DNA from: an uncultured beta proteobacterium
GTDB taxonomy: Bacteria; Pseudomonadota; Gammaproteobacteria; Burkholderiales; SG8-39
Assembly: GCA_903868285.1 (NCBI GenBank)
Contig: CAIPUP010000087.1
Coordinates: 1 to 11,728 of the forward strand
Direction: 5' to 3'
Length of the DNA stretch: 11,728 nucleotides
The notes under the pieces are model-generated. The model worked only from the letters and a program-made list of their open reading frames with translations. It did no database searches and had not been told where the DNA came from. The position numbers and the translations under genes are program-made. This document shows, piece by piece, positions 5,492 through 11,728 of the stretch. Each line of letters starts with the position of its first letter. Positions within the stretch are counted from its first letter, which is position 1.

Positions 5492-6346
5492 TCAGAACCA
5501 GTAAACGAAGATGAAAAGAAACAGCCACACCACATCAACAAAGTGCCAGTACCAGGCCACGCCCTCGAAAGCGAAATGATGATCGGCGGTGAAGTGGCCC
5601 TTGAGACACCGCACCCACACCACGATCAGCATGATGGTGCCAACGGTGACATGGAAGCCATGAAAGCCTGTCAGCAGATAAAAGGTTGTGCCGTAGATGC
5701 CACTGGTGAGCTTGAGGTTCAGCTCCGAATAGGCGTGACTGTATTCATACGCCTGAAAGCCAAGGAAAATCACGCCCAGCGCGATGGTCAAGCCCAACCA
5801 AAGGTTGAGCTTGCCGCGGTTGTTCTCGAGCATGCCGAAATGGGCAACAGTTAGCGTCACGCCCGAGGTCAACAACAGCAGAGTGTTGATGGCAGGCACG
5901 CCCCAGGCACCCATCGGCGTGAAGGCATCCATCGCGTTCGGGCCGGCGGTCGGCCAAGCTGAATTGAATTCCGGCCAAAGTAACTTTTGGTCCACGGCAC
6001 CGAGTTCAGGCACCGAATAGAGCCGGGCATAAAAAAGGGCGCCGAAGAAAGCAGCAAAAAACATCACTTCGGAAAAAATGAACCAGCCCATCGACCAGCG
6101 GAACGACACATCGACGCGCTTGGTGTAGAGCCCGCCCTCGGACTCTTCGATGACCTTGCCGAACCAGATTTTCATCATGTAGATCAGCACAGCCAGACCG
6201 GCCAGCGTGGACCACTGACCAAAGGCAAGACCGTTGAACCAGAGCGCCATACCGCCCAGCATCAAGAGCAATGCCACCGAACCAACCACCGGGTAGTGCG
6301 ACGGCTCAGGCAAATAATAGTTGTGCGTAGGTGTCGTGCTGCTCAT
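5492..6346 (-). CDS. coxC: Cytochrome c oxidase subunit III
   Basis: This 284-aa integral membrane subunit of aa3-type oxidase packs against subunit I and in the family supports proton uptake and enzyme stability. Seven hydrophobic segments are apparent. Family blocks include WFNGLAFGQWSTL (about 36-48), VSFRWSMGWFIFSEVMFFAAFF with the conserved membrane Glu, INTLLLLTSGVTLTVAHF, LTGFHGFHVTVG and the C-terminal FEGVAWYWHFVDVVWLFLF. The ATG at 6346 is preceded by AGGAGAGG (6351-6358 on the minus strand), a strong ribosome binding site. It is the last gene of the coxB-coxA-assembly operon, 57 bases after DUF2970, and is followed by a hairpin terminator. Confidence 0.97.
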   Translation of the reverse strand: MSSTTPTHNYYLPEPSHYPVVGSVALLLMLGGMALWFNGLAFGQWSTLAGLAVLIYMMKIWFGKVIEESEGGLYTKRVDVSFRWSMGWFIFSEVMFFAAFFGALFYARLYSVPELGAVDQKLLWPEFNSAWPTAGPNAMDAFTPMGAWGVPAINTLLLLTSGVTLTVAHFGMLENNRGKLNLWLGLTIALGVIFLGFQAYEYSHAYSELNLKLTSGIYGTTFYLLTGFHGFHVTVGTIMLIVVWVRCLKGHFTADHHFAFEGVAWYWHFVDVVWLFLFIFVYWF

Positions 6347-6403
6347 GCTGCCTCTCCTGACAAGTTGTGCTGCTGATCCCGAACCGAACGGCTCGTTACA
6401 CAG

Positions 6404-6607
6404 TCACTGCGCCGCGGCACTGGTGATGAATCGCACCAGCACCAACAGGCTGATTACAAACAATGCCGCTCCGATAATGCCCGCTACGATCACGTGCAGC
6501 GGCTTGATATTGACCGTCTCTTCTTCATGTTGCACCCGACGTCTAACGCCGAAAAACGACCAGAACACGGTCTTGGCGATGGTCAGTACGGATGGCCCGG
6601 CCGCCAA
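6404..6607 (-). CDS. Small membrane protein, DUF2970 family (TTG start)
   Basis: This 67-aa protein has a cytoplasmic stretch TIAKTVFWSFFGVRRR (9-24), an acidic linker and one C-terminal TM, HVIVAGIIGAALFVISLLVLVRF. The WSFFGVR segment followed by KPLHVIVAG is the DUF2970 signature, a family found between cox11 and coxC in betaproteobacteria; its biochemical role is unknown to me. The start is a TTG placed directly after the cox11 stop (TGATTG). It is supported by AAGGGGAG a few bases upstream and by the absence of any ATG or GTG that would keep the conserved N-terminal block. Coupled translation with cox11 is likely. Confidence 0.87.
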   Translation of the reverse strand: MAAGPSVLTIAKTVFWSFFGVRRRVQHEEETVNIKPLHVIVAGIIGAALFVISLLVLVRFITSAAAQ

Positions 6608-7186
6608 TCAGCTCCCCTTGCCTGCTGCGACTGTCGCCTGTGTGCCGGCCACTTCAAAAAATGTGTACGAGAGCGTGATGGTATTGACCGAGGCCGGCAG
6701 CGCCGGATCAATCAGAAACGTGACTGGCATGCGACGGGTCTCACCCGCCTCGAAGGTCTGCTGCTGAAAGCAAAAGCACTCCAGCTTTTTGAAGTGCTCA
6801 GCGGCATTGCTCGGCCCGTAGCTGGGTACCGCCTGGCCGATCACGCGCCGATTGAGGTTGTTACGTATCTCGTACACCACCTGCGTCAACTCACCGGGAT
6901 GCACTTCAAGGTGATTTTCCAGCGGCTTGAAACTCCAGGCCAGACGCTGCGTATTGGAATCGAACTCGATTGACACCTTGCGCGTCAGGTCGACCTGGGT
7001 GTTCTCGTTCACCAAACGATCAGGCTGAAACACATTACGAATACCAGCCACCTGACAGATTTTTTCGTAAAACGGGACCAGCGCAAATCCGAAACCAAAC
7101 ATCACCACAGCCATCACCGCGAGCTTGCGCAGCACGGTGCGGTTGGCACTACTCAACAGGCGATCGTCGGCCGGCAGGCTGGTCAT
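6608..7186 (-). CDS. ctaG: Cytochrome c oxidase assembly protein CtaG/Cox11 (CuB insertion)
   Basis: This membrane-anchored copper chaperone delivers copper to the CuB centre of subunit I. The 192-aa protein has an N-terminal TM (about 20-38, LKLAVMAVVMFGFGFALVPF without the first L) leading into YEKICQVAGI, which contains the conserved Cys44. The periplasmic immunoglobulin-like domain carries the signature copper motif C137-F-C139 in KKLECFCFQQQ, followed by MPVTFLIDP (153-161) and the family end LSYTFFEV. All three copper-linked cysteines are present. The ATG at 7184-7186 gives the normal family length; the frame stays open further upstream, across the small assembly gene and into coxA, but that stretch is not protein-like. 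The Shine-Dalgarno is weak, and only 13 bases separate it from the stop of the 42-aa gene, so coupling is plausible. Confidence 0.96.
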   Translation of the reverse strand: MTSLPADDRLLSSANRTVLRKLAVMAVVMFGFGFALVPFYEKICQVAGIRNVFQPDRLVNENTQVDLTRKVSIEFDSNTQRLAWSFKPLENHLEVHPGELTQVVYEIRNNLNRRVIGQAVPSYGPSNAAEHFKKLECFCFQQQTFEAGETRRMPVTFLIDPALPASVNTITLSYTFFEVAGTQATVAAGKGS

Positions 7187-7199
7187 GGTTATCAGAGTC

Positions 7200-7328
7200 T
7201 CAGGAAGAGTAGTACTTGGCCATGAAACCGAAAAACACGGACAGAGCCAGGGCGCCGAGCAACAGCCCGGTTCGCAGGTTGTTCGGCTTGTGTCCCTGCT
7301 CGGCGGTGACGTTAGCGTTATCTTCCAT
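7200..7328 (-). CDS. Cytochrome oxidase small assembly protein (42 aa)
   Basis: This tiny open frame lies between coxA and cox11 and reads MEDNANVTAEQGHKPNNLRT, then GLLLGALALSVFFGFMAKYY and SS, ending in TGA. It has a polar N-terminus and one TM helix (about 21-39), the layout of the short proteins annotated as cytochrome oxidase small assembly protein at this exact position in betaproteobacterial cox operons. An in-frame ATG at 7337 would add MLS. It starts 27 bases after the coxA stop and ends 13 bases before cox11, consistent with one operon. Function is unproven; by position it should act in subunit I maturation. Confidence 0.75.
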   Translation of the reverse strand: MEDNANVTAEQGHKPNNLRTGLLLGALALSVFFGFMAKYYSS

Positions 7329-7355
7329 GGAAAGCATGCGGCCCAGTGCGTTGTA

Positions 7356-8957
7356 TTACTTGATGGTCGGCGGATTCTCGAAGGTGTGATACGGCATCGG
7401 CGTCGGCAGATGCGTCCACTCCAGCGTATCTGCACCGTCCCACTGCTTGTCGGCAGCCTTCTCGCCACTGCGCAACGCCTTCAGCACGATGTAGAGGAAC
7501 AGTAGCTGCGACAGACCAAATCCGAACGCCCCGATACTCGAGATGACATTGAATTCAGTGAACTGTGTGTGGTAGTCGGGAATGCGGCGCGGCATGCCGG
7601 CCAAGCCCAGGAAGTGCTGCACAAAGAAGGTGACGTTGAAGAAGATGATCGACAACCAGAAGTGCCACTTGCCCAGGGTCTCGTCGTACATACGGCCAGT
7701 CCACTTCGGCAGCCAGTAGTACACGCCAGCAAAGGCCGAGAACAGTGCGCCAGCCACCATGACATAGTGGAAATGCGCCACTACATAGTAGGTGTCATGC
7801 AGCTGCACATCGACCGGGGTCATCGACAGCACCAAGCCGGTGAACCCCCCCAGGGTAAACAGGAACAGGAAGCCCAGGGCGAACAGCATCGGGGTCTCGA
7901 AACTCAGTGAGCCCTTCCACATCGTGGCCACCCAGTTGAAAACCTTCACGCCGGTAGGCACTGCGATCAGCATGGTGGCGTACATGTAGTAGAGCTGGCC
8001 CGCGACCGGCATGCCCACGGTGTACATGTGGTGCGCCCAGACGATGAACGACAGAATCGCGATGGACGAGGTGGCATAGACCATCGAGGCATAACCAAAC
8101 AGCGGCTTGCGCGAGAAGGCCGGAATGACCTGCGACACCACACCGAAGGCCGGGATCGCGATGATGTACACCTCGGGGTGCCCGAAGAACCAGAAAATGT
8201 GCTGGTAGAGCACCGGATCGCCACCGCCAGCAGCGTTAAAGAAAGAAGTGCCGAAATGACGATCGGTCAGGGTCATGGTGACCGCACCGGCCAACACTGG
8301 CATGGTTGCAATCAGCAGATAGGCAGTAATTAACCAGGTCCAGACGAACATCGGCATTTTCATCAGCGTCATGCCGGGGCAGCGCATATTGAGAATGGTG
8401 GTGACGATGTTGATCGAGCCCATGATCGAGCTCATACCCAGGATGTGCACCGCGAAGATGGTCAGGTCCATGCCCGGGCCCATCTGCGAGGTCAGCGGGG
8501 CGTACATGGTCCAGCCCACACCAGCCGCACCACCAGGCGCAAAAAACGAGCCGATCAACAGGATGGCAGCTGGCGGCAACAGCCAGAAGCTCCAGTTGTT
8601 CATGCGCGGGAAGGCCATATCGGGCGCACCGATCATGAGCGGAATCAGATAGTTAGCAAAGCCGACGAAGGCCGGCATGATGGCGCCGAACACCATGATC
8701 AGACCGTGATAGGTAGTCATGGTGTTGAAGAACTCCGGGCGCACGATTTGCAGGCCCGGCTGGAACAGTTCGGCACGAATGGTCAGGGCCATGACGCCGC
8801 CGACCAGGAACATGACAAAGCTGAACCACAGGTACATCGAGCCGATGTCTTTGTGGTTGGTGGTGGTCACCCAACGCATCAGCCCTGCGGGGGCGCCGTG
8901 GTCGTGGTGATCGTCGTGTCCGTGCGACGTGCCGTGGCTGTCGATGACTGCGCTCAT
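7356..8957 (-). CDS. coxA: Cytochrome c oxidase subunit I (aa3-type, A1 family)
   Basis: This is the catalytic subunit of the terminal oxidase, reducing O2 to water and pumping protons; it is 533 aa with about 12 TMs. Ligands visible from the ATG at 8957 are the heme a His84 (TYHGLIM) and His397, heme a3 His395 (HFHYVM), and CuB His260, His309 and His310. Tyr264 of GHPEVY is placed for the His-Tyr cross-link. Glu262 (D-channel end), Asp113 in GAPDMAFPRMNN (D-channel entry) and Lys338 in PTGVKVFNW (K-channel) mark an A1-type oxidase. The N-terminus is His-rich, with six His in residues 8-20. The start is fixed by AGGAGA five bases upstream; the frame extends 20 codons further without family similarity. 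coxB ends 78 bases before it. Confidence 0.99.
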   Translation of the reverse strand: MSAVIDSHGTSHGHDDHHDHGAPAGLMRWVTTTNHKDIGSMYLWFSFVMFLVGGVMALTIRAELFQPGLQIVRPEFFNTMTTYHGLIMVFGAIMPAFVGFANYLIPLMIGAPDMAFPRMNNWSFWLLPPAAILLIGSFFAPGGAAGVGWTMYAPLTSQMGPGMDLTIFAVHILGMSSIMGSINIVTTILNMRCPGMTLMKMPMFVWTWLITAYLLIATMPVLAGAVTMTLTDRHFGTSFFNAAGGGDPVLYQHIFWFFGHPEVYIIAIPAFGVVSQVIPAFSRKPLFGYASMVYATSSIAILSFIVWAHHMYTVGMPVAGQLYYMYATMLIAVPTGVKVFNWVATMWKGSLSFETPMLFALGFLFLFTLGGFTGLVLSMTPVDVQLHDTYYVVAHFHYVMVAGALFSAFAGVYYWLPKWTGRMYDETLGKWHFWLSIIFFNVTFFVQHFLGLAGMPRRIPDYHTQFTEFNVISSIGAFGFGLSQLLFLYIVLKALRSGEKAADKQWDGADTLEWTHLPTPMPYHTFENPPTIK

Positions 8958-9035
8958 GCTTGTCTCCTGATACTTCGGTTCAATGCTAGACGGTTCTGAT
9001 TTATTTCCGGGCTGCAAAGGCGCTGGGCCTCAGCA

Positions 9036-10163
9036 CTACTTGCGCGCTGCCTTGATGTCTGCCGGCTGCACCATGTCGCCCATCTTGTTGCCCCAGCTGT
9101 TGCGGCTGTAGGCAATCACGGCAGCGATATCGGTGTCCGACAGCTGCTTGCCAAAAGCCTGCATGGCCGTCGGCGGCTTGCCGTTCAAAATGATGTCGAT
9201 CTGGGCGGCAATCGGCCCGTTCACGATCTTCGAGCCATCCAGCGCCGGAAAGTTGCCGGGAATACCCTTGCCGTTCGCCTGATGACAGGCAACGCAATTG
9301 CCTGCGTAGACCTTTTCGCCGCGCGCCTTGAGCTCGGCCAAATCCCACTTCTTGTTCGGATCTTCGGCAGCTGCAGCCATTTTCTTTTTCTGCTCGTTCA
9401 CCCAGGCGATGTACTTCTCCTGCGACACCACCTCGACCACGATAGGCATGAATCCGTGTTCCTTGCCACACAGTTCGGCGCACTGACCACGGTAAATGCC
9501 TTCGCGCTCGGCCTTGAAGGCGGTATCACGCACGAAACCGGGAACCGCATCCTGCTTCACCGCCAAGGCTGGTACATACCATGCGTGGATCACATCCGCG
9601 GCAGTCGTCAGTATGCGCACCTTCTTGCCCACCGGTACCACGACATGGTTGTCGGTCTCGAGCAAGTAGTTCTCGCCCTTGGGGGCCATGCCGTAGATCT
9701 GATCACGCGGCGTGGTCAGCTGGGCGGTGAAACTGATGCCCTCACCTTCGCCCTTGAGATAGTCGTAGCCCCACTTCCACTGGTAGCCCGTCGCCTTGAT
9801 CGTCAGTTCCGGGCTGCTGGTGTCACGCACCGCCAGCAGGGTCTTGGTGGCGGGCCAGGCCATGACCATCAGAATCAGCACCGGCACCACCGTCCAGAGA
9901 ATTTCCACCGTGGTGTTTTCATGGAACTGGTCGGCCTTGTGGCCAACCGACTTACGATGGGCATACACCGACCAGAACATCACGCCAAAAACCGCCGCAA
10001 AAATCACCACGATGATCCACATCATCAGGTTGTGCAGGTCATAGACCTCTTGCGACAGCTTGGTCGCGCCGGTGGTCAGGTTCAGCTGATACGCGGCCGA
10101 TGCGGCATGGGAGAAAAGCGCCGAGACAAGAAGGCCGGCTGCCGTTCCAATTTTTCTGATCAT
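9036..10163 (-). CDS. coxB: Cytochrome c oxidase subunit II fused to a C-terminal cytochrome c domain
   Basis: This subunit receives electrons from soluble cytochrome c and passes them to subunit I through CuA. It is 375 aa from the second of two adjacent ATGs (10161-10163), which sits five bases after GAGG; the first ATG would add one Met. Order: signal peptide (about 1-23, ending ASA), TM1 (about 43-66), TM2 (about 88-106, after the family motif TTVEILWTVVPV), the YQWKWGYDY block (127-135), and a cupredoxin domain with CuA ligands His193, Cys228, Cys232, His236 and Met239 (CAELCGKEHGFM). A Lys/Ala-rich linker (about 255-275) joins a class I cytochrome c domain with C290-VA-C293-H294 and likely axial Met334 (MQAFG). 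The fusion gives a caa3-like subunit, common in betaproteobacteria. It is the first gene of the cox operon. Confidence 0.97.
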   Translation of the reverse strand: MIRKIGTAAGLLVSALFSHAASAAYQLNLTTGATKLSQEVYDLHNLMMWIIVVIFAAVFGVMFWSVYAHRKSVGHKADQFHENTTVEILWTVVPVLILMVMAWPATKTLLAVRDTSSPELTIKATGYQWKWGYDYLKGEGEGISFTAQLTTPRDQIYGMAPKGENYLLETDNHVVVPVGKKVRILTTAADVIHAWYVPALAVKQDAVPGFVRDTAFKAEREGIYRGQCAELCGKEHGFMPIVVEVVSQEKYIAWVNEQKKKMAAAAEDPNKKWDLAELKARGEKVYAGNCVACHQANGKGIPGNFPALDGSKIVNGPIAAQIDIILNGKPPTAMQAFGKQLSDTDIAAVIAYSRNSWGNKMGDMVQPADIKAARK

Positions 10164-10370
10164 CATGTCCTCACTGCTCCGAATGTCTTTGCTGCCACCC
10201 CTATCGGCCCGCACGGTCAGCCGGAGCACAGGCTTTGTGCGGCGCACCAAAGGCGACGAGAACGCGATTTTAAGCGCTTTTTCCATCAGAAAACCACGTC
10301 AGATTGACCTGACCCACAGAATCGAGACAAGTCTGGCGCCAACACCATCGCGACACACTACCGCGACACA
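10164..10370 (-). promoter_or_regulatory. Upstream region of the cox operon with candidate promoter and leader hairpin
   Basis: This is the 207-base gap between the bioC stop and the coxB start. On the minus strand TAAAAT (10267-10272) matches a -10 at 5/6, but no good -35 lies 16-18 bases upstream. Between it and coxB is a hairpin, CTTTGTGC-GGC-GCAC(C)AAAG on the plus strand (10233-10252, one bulged base), which would sit near the 5' end of the leader. A short inverted pair GTCAG/CTGAC (10298-10302, 10309-10313) lies just upstream. There is no terminator-like structure for bioC, so read-through from bioC is possible. Confidence 0.35.
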
Positions 10371-10374
10371 CTAC
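10349..10374. repeat. 13-bp perfect tandem duplication at the bioC stop codon
   Basis: CGCGACACACTAC occurs twice head to tail (10349-10361 and 10362-10374). The second copy contains the bioC stop (CTA on the plus strand, TAG read in the gene, 10371-10373), so the duplication copied the gene end into the spacer. Confidence 0.85.
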
Positions 10375-11495
10375 CGCGGCGGTGCCGGCGGCGGACGCCT
10401 CTGGAATTGAATCACCGCTGGCTGCGCGGCGGACCGCCTGGCCTCGCGCGGCTGTGGGCGCCAGGCATGTCCATAGACAATTTCGAAACTCAGACTAACC
10501 CGGCCATCGGCATCGCCCGCCTGCTGTTGCAGTCGGTCACATAGAGCCTGCCAGGCGCGCGGCGTACGCAATCCACGCGGTCGCTGAAACAGTGCGTTGC
10601 CCTGGCCGCTGTGGTGCAACTCAAGCAGGCAGGCAGCGGCATTGGGCCAGCTCAAACGGATGATCTCCATATCCATGACCGGCGCGGCAAAGCCGGCCTG
10701 CACCAGTTGATCACCCAGATCGTGCATATCGACAAAGGGATGCAAGCGCGCATCCGTCTGAGCACCGCGACCATCCCGCTCTCCTGGGTCATTCAGGGCC
10801 AGGCGTAACTCCTTAAGCGTGTCCGGTCCGTAGCTGGAAAAGGTAAGTAAACCGCCGGGTTCCAACACACGATGCAATTCACGCAGTGTGGCTGATAAAT
10901 CGGCGGCCCAGGGCAAGGCCAGATTGGACCAGACCAGACCAACACTGCCCGGCTGCAGTGGCAGCGCGCTGATGTCAGCGGCGATCAGGCCCTGCCAGGC
11001 TTGGGCGTGGCGGCGCAGCGCAGTCGCCAACACAGTCCGCCACGCAGTCCGCAACGCAGCCCGCAAGCCCTGCAAGCCTAGGGTCCATGCCTGGCGCAAG
11101 CCTGGCCATCCCGATCCGTGCCCCGCGCTCTTCGCTCGTGCCAATGCCAGCATGACGGACGAGCTGTCCAGGCCGAGCCAGCTGGCATCGGGGTAGCGCT
11201 GGCACAGCAGCACCCGCGCATCCCCCGCACCACAGCCAGCATCGAGTATCCGTGCCGGCTGAATGCGTACCCAATCCAGACGCTGCGCCATGCGCTGCGC
11301 CACCTCGTCATCCAGCAGTCCGACCGGTGCGGCCTGTGCAAGGCTGTGCGGGGCACGCTCGCGGCTGAGACGATGGCGCGCAAGCTGATGGCGCGCCGCA
11401 CGATCGAACCGGCGGCGTGCTGCGTGCGGGTCGATGCCAATGCCAGCGTTGTTTCCCAGCTGTATCTCTGGGTCAGGACGTTCGGACGGATTCAT
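10371..11495 (-). CDS. bioC: BioC-like SAM-dependent methyltransferase, enlarged by low-complexity inserts
   Basis: This looks like malonyl-ACP O-methyltransferase, which masks malonyl-ACP as its methyl ester to start pimelate synthesis for biotin. The 374-aa protein has the class I methyltransferase core: motif I ILDAGCGAG (83-91), the acidic end of strand 2 (GLD110), ADISALPL (173-180), then VWSNLALPWAADLSATLREL and HRVLEPGGLLTFSSYGPDTLKEL (about 208-230), the last strongly BioC-like. It is far longer than E. coli BioC (251 aa). Extra material lies between the FDRAA helix and LLDDEVAQRM (about 35-59), at 123-169 where a 12-bp DNA repeat encodes an Arg/Ala helix, and in a Pro/Arg C-terminus. 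No other biotin gene is nearby. The ATG at 11495 lacks a clear Shine-Dalgarno; a later start near residue 20 is possible. Confidence 0.78.
   Translation of the reverse strand: MNPSERPDPEIQLGNNAGIGIDPHAARRRFDRAARHQLARHRLSRERAPHSLAQAAPVGLLDDEVAQRMAQRLDWVRIQPARILDAGCGAGDARVLLCQRYPDASWLGLDSSSVMLALARAKSAGHGSGWPGLRQAWTLGLQGLRAALRTAWRTVLATALRRHAQAWQGLIAADISALPLQPGSVGLVWSNLALPWAADLSATLRELHRVLEPGGLLTFSSYGPDTLKELRLALNDPGERDGRGAQTDARLHPFVDMHDLGDQLVQAGFAAPVMDMEIIRLSWPNAAACLLELHHSGQGNALFQRPRGLRTPRAWQALCDRLQQQAGDADGRVSLSFEIVYGHAWRPQPREARRSAAQPAVIQFQRRPPPAPPR
11021..11068. repeat. Four 12-bp tandem repeats inside bioC
   Basis: The units are CAGTCGCCAACA (11021-11032), CAGTCCGCCACG (11033-11044), CAGTCCGCAACG (11045-11056) and CAGCCCGCAAGC (11057-11068). 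Twelve bases keep the frame, so each adds four residues to the protein (around residues 143-158, pattern [LW]-R-[AT]-[AV]). GCAAGCC recurs again at 11072-11078 and 11096-11102. Confidence 0.8.
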
Positions 11496-11518
11496 CTGTC
11501 AAGCATAGCCGTCCCAGC

Positions 11519-11550
11519 CACAGCTGCGTTGTGCCACAGCTGCGTTGTGC
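11519..11550. repeat. 16-bp perfect tandem duplication upstream of bioC
   Basis: CACAGCTGCGTTGTGC is present twice head to tail (11519-11534, 11535-11550), about 24 bases upstream of the bioC start codon. A degenerate third start, AACAGC, follows. It lies in the spacer that should carry the bioC leader. Confidence 0.85.
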
Positions 11551-11596
11551 AACAGCCGCGGTCAGCGTTGCCATCAACGGCCTGCGCGCGCATCTG

Positions 11597-11628
11597 CAAC
11601 TCGCGGCGCAACTCGCGGCGCAACTCGC
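11597..11628. repeat. 12-bp tandem repeat in the spacer upstream of bioC
   Basis: CAACTCGCGGCG occurs at 11597-11608 and 11609-11620, followed by a partial third copy CAACTCGC (11621-11628). The spacer from 11496 to about 11669 otherwise shows no gene; its right part (11645-11690) is AT-rich and probably holds divergent promoters, but I cannot assign hexamers with confidence. Confidence 0.8.
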
Positions 11629-11669
11629 ACCACGACCCTCCGAGGCATAATAAAAAGTACCTTAAAATC

Positions 11670-11728
11670 ATGAACTTACATAATATTTCCGGCGTCATGA
11701 CGGGCGGTTGGCAAAACCGGCTGAGACA
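11670..11728 (+). CDS. Possible 5' end of a plus-strand gene running off the window
   Basis: An ATG at 11670 opens a frame MNLHNISGVMTGGWQNRLR that stays open to the window end; a second in-frame ATG is at 11697. In other betaproteobacteria a comF-type phosphoribosyltransferase gene often lies divergent from bioC, and an aromatic/Arg-rich start such as WQNRLR would suit it. Only 19 codons are visible and no Shine-Dalgarno is seen, so this is a guess from position. Confidence 0.25.
   Translation, partial: MNLHNISGVMTGGWQNRLR

Noticed and set aside
7187..7468. N-terminal extension of Cox11 into coxA
   Set aside because: The extension covers the 42-aa gene and the coxA end in another frame, is Arg/Ser/Cys-rich and not Cox11-like; ATG 7186 gives the usual length.
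9036..9170. CoxB-cytochrome c fusion as a novel architecture
   Set aside because: Subunit II with a C-terminal heme c domain is well known (caa3-like oxidases) and common in betaproteobacteria.
9282..10307. 341-aa open frame antisense to coxB
   Set aside because: GC-rich DNA leaves long antisense frames; the residues are His/Arg/Gly-rich without recognisable motif, while the minus strand encodes an unmistakable CoxB.
2990..11495. Hidden defence or mobile system
   Set aside because: Every sizeable stretch is explained by housekeeping oxidase, assembly or biotin genes; no transposase, integrase, nuclease or toxin-like gene was seen on either strand.

Overview
The window looks like chromosomal DNA of a betaproteobacterium. 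The evidence is GC-rich coding sequence, an ftsE-ftsX-rpoH block, and a cytochrome c oxidase (cox) cluster in a betaproteobacterial order that includes the small lineage-associated families DUF2970 and DUF2909 and a tiny oxidase assembly protein. A bioC-type methyltransferase sits upstream of coxB. I cannot name the genus. No mobile element, CRISPR array, rRNA or tRNA was seen.

Layout. 1-1627 (+): ftsE (5' end cut by the window edge) and ftsX, which overlap by one base; they encode the ABC-type complex that regulates septal peptidoglycan hydrolysis. 1628-2549 (+): a 64-base gap with a perfect CIRCE (HrcA) operator, then rpoH (sigma-32), closed by a 30-base perfect palindrome that can terminate transcription from both sides. 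2677-5065 (-): cyoE/ctaB (heme O synthase), an SCO-like CxxxC membrane protein, and a SURF1 protein. 5228-5434 (+): a 68-aa DUF2909 protein on the opposite strand, which splits the cox cluster. 5492-10163 (-): the main cox operon, transcribed coxB (subunit II with a fused cytochrome c domain), coxA, a 42-aa assembly protein, cox11/ctaG, DUF2970, coxC. 10371-11495 (-): an unusually long bioC-like methyltransferase. The right end is an AT-rich spacer with, possibly, the first codons of another plus-strand gene.

How it works together. Residues visible in CoxA (the CuB histidines, the His-Tyr pair, and the channel Glu, Asp and Lys) point to an A1-type heme-copper oxidase. CoxB carries CuA plus a heme c, so electrons probably pass cytochrome c -> heme c -> CuA -> heme a -> heme a3/CuB. 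The accessory genes cover CuB insertion (Cox11), heme a assembly (SURF1), probable redox or copper chaperoning (the SCO-like protein) and heme O synthesis (CyoE). The heme A synthase gene ctaA, which I would expect next to cyoE, is absent here.

Most worth a second look: (1) the rpoH leader has a perfect CIRCE, and the CIRCE is flanked by an 8-base sequence exactly complementary to the rpoH Shine-Dalgarno, which suggests combined HrcA and RNA-level (possibly thermosensory) control; (2) ctaA is missing; (3) short 12-16 bp tandem duplications recur at gene ends and inside bioC, where they lengthen the protein.
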